This document shows positions 24,264 to 26,892 of a DNA stretch of 26,892 nucleotides, piece after piece. This stretch comes from JABMRP01 sp964444795. Its GTDB lineage: Bacteria; Planctomycetota; Planctomycetia; Pirellulales; Thermoguttaceae. The stretch is from NCBI GenBank assembly GCA_964444795.1, contig CAYUIQ010000114.1:1-26892 (forward strand). The letters are read 5' to 3'. The position numbers and the translations under genes were made by a program. The stretch's first letter is position 1; the number at the start of each line of letters is the position of its first letter. The notes beneath the pieces are model-generated. The model ran no database searches. It worked only from the letters and a program-made list of their open reading frames with translations, and was not told the origin of the DNA.

Positions 24264-25171
24264 AACGCGAAACGATGATCTGGACCGGCATTCTGGTCTT
24301 GGCCGGCGCCTACCTCCTCTATCGGGCCGTCGGCGTGGGAGCCGGCGCCGTGTACGTCGAACGGGTCAACGGAACGGAAACTTCCGCCACCGGTTGGGAA
24401 GCCATGGCCGGAACCGCCCAGGTCAGTGTCTCGCAGACCATCGGCGTTTGGGTGGCCGCAATGTTTACCCTCTGCATCTTCTCGTTCCTCTACAAAGACA
24501 ACCCCTTTTACAAGATCGCCGAATCGGTGGTGATCGGCGTTTCGGCCGCGTATTGGATGGTCGTCGCTTTTTGGACCACGCTGATTCCCAATCTGTTTGG
24601 CAAGCTCTTCCCCGAGTGGATCCGCTCCTGGGCCATGCCGGGGACTTCGCCGGTGCGCAACGATGACTGGTTCATGTACTTTGTGCCCCTGATCCTCGGC
24701 GTGATGCTCCTCTGGCGCTTGTCTCCCAAGGGCGCATGGATCGCCCGATGGCCGCTGGCCTTTATCATCGGCACGACCGCCGGGATCCGCCTGGTCGGCT
24801 ACATCCATGCCGATTTCATGAGCCAGACGGGCAACACGATCCGCTCGCTTGTGGCGCTGGAGCCGGGCGCGGAGGCCGGAGCCATGGACCAGTTCGACTT
24901 CTGGGCATCGGTCAAGGCGGTGCTTCTGGTCGCCGGCGTGCTCTGCTGTCTGGTCTACTTCTTCTTTTCCGTCGAACACAAGGGCGTCGCCGGCAAGGCC
25001 TCGAAGGTGGGCATCTGGTACCTGATGATTACCTTCGGCGCGGCCTTCGGTTACACGGTCATGGGCCGCATCGCGCTGTTGGCCTTGCGGCTGGAGTTCC
25101 TCTTCGACGATTGGCTCCGCCTGATCGATACCCGCGGCTGGCGTCCGCCCGACTGGACCGGCTGGTGGTAA
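24260..25171 (+). CDS. Polytopic membrane protein
   Basis: The product has 303 residues and about seven hydrophobic segments, including MIWTGILVLAGAYLLYRAVG, IGVWVAAMFTLCIFSFLY, SVVIGVSAAYWMVVAFWTTLIPN, YFVPLILGVMLLW, WPLAFIIGTTAGIRLVGYI, AVLLVAGVLCCLVYFFF and GIWYLMITFGAAFGYTVMG. It starts in an ATGA overlap and ends the co-directional gene series. The closing residues (RGWRPPDWTGWW) are Trp-rich. There are no transporter signatures I can name. With the 617- and 290-residue proteins it probably forms the membrane part of one complex. Confidence 0.82.
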   Translation: MKRETMIWTGILVLAGAYLLYRAVGVGAGAVYVERVNGTETSATGWEAMAGTAQVSVSQTIGVWVAAMFTLCIFSFLYKDNPFYKIAESVVIGVSAAYWMVVAFWTTLIPNLFGKLFPEWIRSWAMPGTSPVRNDDWFMYFVPLILGVMLLWRLSPKGAWIARWPLAFIIGTTAGIRLVGYIHADFMSQTGNTIRSLVALEPGAEAGAMDQFDFWASVKAVLLVAGVLCCLVYFFFSVEHKGVAGKASKVGIWYLMITFGAAFGYTVMGRIALLALRLEFLFDDWLRLIDTRGWRPPDWTGWW

Positions 25172-25196
25172 CCGCCGATCGGCCATGTTGGCAGTT

Positions 25197-25228
25197 GGGT
25201 GCCATGGGCGGCTTGCCCGCCCTTGCCG
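25197..25228. repeat. 32-bp dispersed repeat, copy 1
   Basis: It begins GGGTGCCATGGGCGGCTTG and matches 26691-26722 in 31 of 32 bases. Both copies lie in intergenic DNA on either side of the PEP-CTERM gene, in the same orientation. Confidence 0.9.
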
Positions 25229-25569
25229 GTACAAGGGCAGACAATTTGCTCATATCTCCACGCACGCAGGACGGAGAGAGACGCGTAACACTTCACCGGG
25301 CAAACGTGTCCACCCATTTCCGGATTCACCGGGCGTGATCCCGAGAATCAGCCGCCCCCCCCTCCCTGGAGGGATCGCTCGATCGCGCAACCGAAGCGAC
25401 CGGCTTTGCGGCAAGTGCTTGCGACGTTCTCGTTCAGGCCGCTCCCTTCCAAAATAGGGGGCATAGACGGCGCAGCGTCGTGTTCGTGGAGCCCCCTTTG
25501 TGGTATCGCACGCCGTTGTTCGATCAGCCCCCCGCAGCGAGTTGCCGGTGGCCTGGCAACGTCACCAAA

Positions 25570-25606
25570 TTGCGCCTAACCGCAATAAAATTGCGGGCTT
25601 GCGCAA
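25570..25606. promoter_or_regulatory. Nested palindrome upstream of PEP-CTERM gene
   Basis: Outer arms TTGCGC (25570-25575) and GCGCAA (25601-25606) and inner arms CCGCAAT (25580-25586) and ATTGCGG (25590-25596) share one centre, with equal 4-base spacers. The 37-base symmetry suits a dimeric regulator binding site. A T-run (25615-25620) follows at 9 bases, so a weak terminator is the alternative. The distance to the gene start is 170 bases. Confidence 0.4.
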
Positions 25607-25776
25607 AACAGATATTTTTTGCTTTTCCATACCATGGGGGTATTGAGCGGGGACCGAGATGGTGTACGATTGCTGTTGTGTGAGGGCATCTCCGTGAGAT
25701 GCTGTGCGCAGTGATCTTCGATTGATTTGTCGGTTCAACAGCGCCTGACGACTAGATCAACGCAAGAGGGGTAACC

Positions 25777-26589
25777 ATGTTCTCAAGCAGATACGCATCG
25801 GGTATCGTTATCGCGCTGGCTTGCGCGATCGGGATTTGCGGAAGCCCGTCGGCTAACGCGGACAGCGTGTGGAGTGGCGCCTTCCCCGATGGTGAGGATC
25901 CCACTCAACTCCCGGGTGGTGTGAGTGGCAATGTGGATTGGTCCATCGTGGGGACCACTCTCACAATTACAATCGAGAATACGACCTCAGCCAGTGAACC
26001 CAACAGCGGGTGGGTGTTGTCCGGCATCTTATTTGACAGTACGAAGACCTTAACAGCACCTACCGCAGAAGCCGAGAAGTTAATCATTTGGGACGACGTG
26101 AGTGATAAGTGGATAGATGACCCGGGTCCTATCGACGTTGCGGATTATTGGGCATTCAAAGGAGGCGCCGGCACTTCTACGTTCAAAGTTTTTGGAGACG
26201 AATTCGATTATGCACTTGGGGCGGTTGGCGACATCAATGCGAGTGAGGGGCTAGGAAACGGCGACATCATTGGTACTGGTGCTGGAGGGCAGCCAGACGG
26301 AATAGACTACGCCATCACAAGCGACAACACTCCCGGTTTTGATCCTCCACCCGATAGCAATTCTCCCTTGATACAGAATCTTGCTACGTTTACCTTCAGT
26401 GTTCCGGATGGCACGACTGCGGCCGATATCACAAACGTGACAGCGTATTACGGGACGGACGGTGCGCCACTTGAAGGTTTCACGCCATCGGGTTTGATTC
26501 CCGCCCCCTCGGCGCTGGTTGGCCTGTTGAGCATGGGCCTGATGGGCCTGTTGGGACTGGCATGGCGGAGACGCCGACGGGCCGCGTAA
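25777..26589 (+). CDS. PEP-CTERM secreted protein
   Basis: The product has 270 residues, with a good ribosome binding site (AAGAGGGG) before the ATG. The signal peptide spans about 1-28 (IVIALACAIGICGSPSANA). The mature part is acidic, rich in Thr, Gly and Asp, and probably beta-structured (NVDWSIVGTTLTITIENTT, ATFTFSVPDGTTAADITNV). The C-terminus has the three-part sorting signal: IPAPSALVGL in place of the classical PEP motif, a hydrophobic helix (LLSMGLMGLLGLAW) and RRRRRAA. Such proteins are cut and anchored or released by an exosortase, which is not encoded in the window. The coding sequence is visibly less GC-rich than the neighbours. It stands alone, followed by a strong terminator. 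Confidence 0.9.
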   Translation: MFSSRYASGIVIALACAIGICGSPSANADSVWSGAFPDGEDPTQLPGGVSGNVDWSIVGTTLTITIENTTSASEPNSGWVLSGILFDSTKTLTAPTAEAEKLIIWDDVSDKWIDDPGPIDVADYWAFKGGAGTSTFKVFGDEFDYALGAVGDINASEGLGNGDIIGTGAGGQPDGIDYAITSDNTPGFDPPPDSNSPLIQNLATFTFSVPDGTTAADITNVTAYYGTDGAPLEGFTPSGLIPAPSALVGLLSMGLMGLLGLAWRRRRRAA

Positions 26590-26615
26590 GGGGTTCTGGT
26601 AACGCAAACGAACAT

Positions 26616-26644
26616 GAAAGGCCGTCCCATCGGGGCGGCCTTTC
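26616..26644 (+). terminator. Intrinsic terminator of the PEP-CTERM gene
   Basis: A 13-bp stem (26616-26628 with 26632-26644; GAAAGGCCG on the left, one G-T pair) closes a 3-base loop, 27 bases after the stop codon. The right arm ends in TTTC followed by GCTTTG. The nearly symmetric AAAGGCC/GGCCTTT ends would also work on the other strand. Confidence 0.85.
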
Positions 26645-26690
26645 GCTTTGCGCGGGAGTTGACGGCGAGCTCGTTCGAGAATTCCGGGGA

Positions 26691-26722
26691 GGGTGCCATG
26701 GGCGGCTTGTCCGCCCTTGCCG
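26691..26722. repeat. 32-bp dispersed repeat, copy 2
   Basis: It is the same sequence as 25197-25228 apart from one C-to-T change. This copy continues into an inverted repeat (26701-26744) that copy 1 does not have in the same form. Confidence 0.9.
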
Positions 26723-26744
26723 AATCCCTGGAGGACAAGCCGCC
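26701..26744. repeat. 12-bp inverted repeat
   Basis: GGCGGCTTGTCC (26701-26712) is exactly reverse-complementary to 26733-26744 across a 20-base loop. It overlaps the 32-bp dispersed repeat and looks like a REP-type hairpin. Confidence 0.8.
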
Positions 26745-26847
26745 CCAATAAGTCGTGATTTCCGGACGCCCGGAAAACGTGAGGCAAACTGCTTAGGGTT
26801 GCGCAAGAAATCGGTGTCGGGTCCTGTTTTGGGTGCCTGGTGGTCGA

Positions 26848-26892
26848 GCGCAGCGAGCCCCCAGTTCGCCGCATACTGGGGGCTCGCTGCGC
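26848..26892. repeat. Perfect 18-bp inverted repeat at window end
   Basis: The left arm 26848-26865 (GCGCAGCGAGCCCCCAGT) and right arm 26875-26892 are exact reverse complements with a 9-base loop. The right arm ends at the last base of the window, so the element may extend further. Confidence 0.9.

Larger units (their letters stand above)
25172..25776. other. Long intergenic region with repeats
   Basis: These 605 bases contain no supported gene. They include a dispersed repeat copy (25197-25228), a 7-bp GCCCTTG hairpin (25219-25225 with 25232-25238) that might end transcription of the locus upstream, a 10-base direct repeat TTCACCGGGC (25292-25301 and 25325-25334), and a nested palindrome (25570-25606). 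The last 100 bases should hold the promoter of the PEP-CTERM gene; I see no convincing sigma-70 pair. Confidence 0.55.
26590..26892. other. Intergenic end region
   Basis: These 303 bases contain the PEP-CTERM terminator, a dispersed repeat copy, a 12-bp inverted repeat and a perfect 18-bp inverted repeat at the very end. No gene is supported. Confidence 0.6.

Noticed and set aside
25660..25673. Possible sigma-54 promoter (TGG...TTGC) before the PEP-CTERM gene
   Set aside because: The GG and GC elements are separated by 9 bases, one short of the strict N10 spacing, and the surrounding consensus is poor.
25185..25683. Two short + strand open frames in the long intergenic region
   Set aside because: They run through dispersed repeats, lack ribosome binding sites and have no recognisable sequence features.

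Overview
The window is GC-rich bacterial DNA that most likely comes from a planctomycete of the Pirellulales/Thermoguttaceae kind. The basis is gene content recognised by eye: an NPCBM-domain protein, HtrA-like paralogues in a row, a secreted protein with a PYFSVHPPVYY-type core, tiny lipoproteins, a PEP-CTERM protein ending in PAPSA plus a hydrophobic helix and an Arg cluster, a short second SecA, and REP-like palindromes between genes. No rRNA, tRNA, CRISPR array or phage module was seen.

Bases 1-8165 form one tightly packed + strand operon with ATGA/TAATG overlaps. It holds a coiled-coil protein cut by the window edge, a secreted protein, a beta-repeat/NPCBM protein, one catalytically complete HtrA-like protease, and two HtrA-like proteins that have lost the whole catalytic triad. 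The second of these is fused to a hydrolase-like domain that has also lost its nucleophile. A small membrane protein (8237-8539) follows.

Bases 8554-12936 lie mainly on the - strand: a shortened SecA-like ATPase lacking most of the C-terminal third, a lipoprotein, a small secreted protein, a region with a perfect 24-bp inverted repeat, and a 73-residue lipoprotein. Epoxyqueuosine reductase queG (+) and an HDOD protein (-) converge at about 14.1 kb.

Bases 15462-25171 are the most interesting part: a + strand locus of eight genes that looks like one membrane-associated system. In order it encodes a small membrane protein with a PH-like domain, a 134-residue soluble protein, an ASKHA-fold ATPase of the MutL/GlmL family, a barrel-sandwich plus KOW-like protein, a fibronectin-III/DUF6754 membrane protein, a 617-residue membrane protein with degenerate internal repeats, a two-TM protein with a large extracytoplasmic domain, and a polytopic membrane protein. 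No glutamate mutase genes accompany the MutL-like ATPase, so the usual name probably misdescribes it. The locus is interrupted between the ATPase and the KOW-like gene by a repeat-flanked GxxExxY gene and the remnant of a four-helix-bundle gene, both preceded by the same 47-bp leader.

Bases 25172-26892 carry dispersed repeats, a palindrome, a PEP-CTERM secreted protein with a strong intrinsic terminator, and two further palindromic elements, one of them cut by the window end. Functions come from motif reading and memory of families; no database search was possible.
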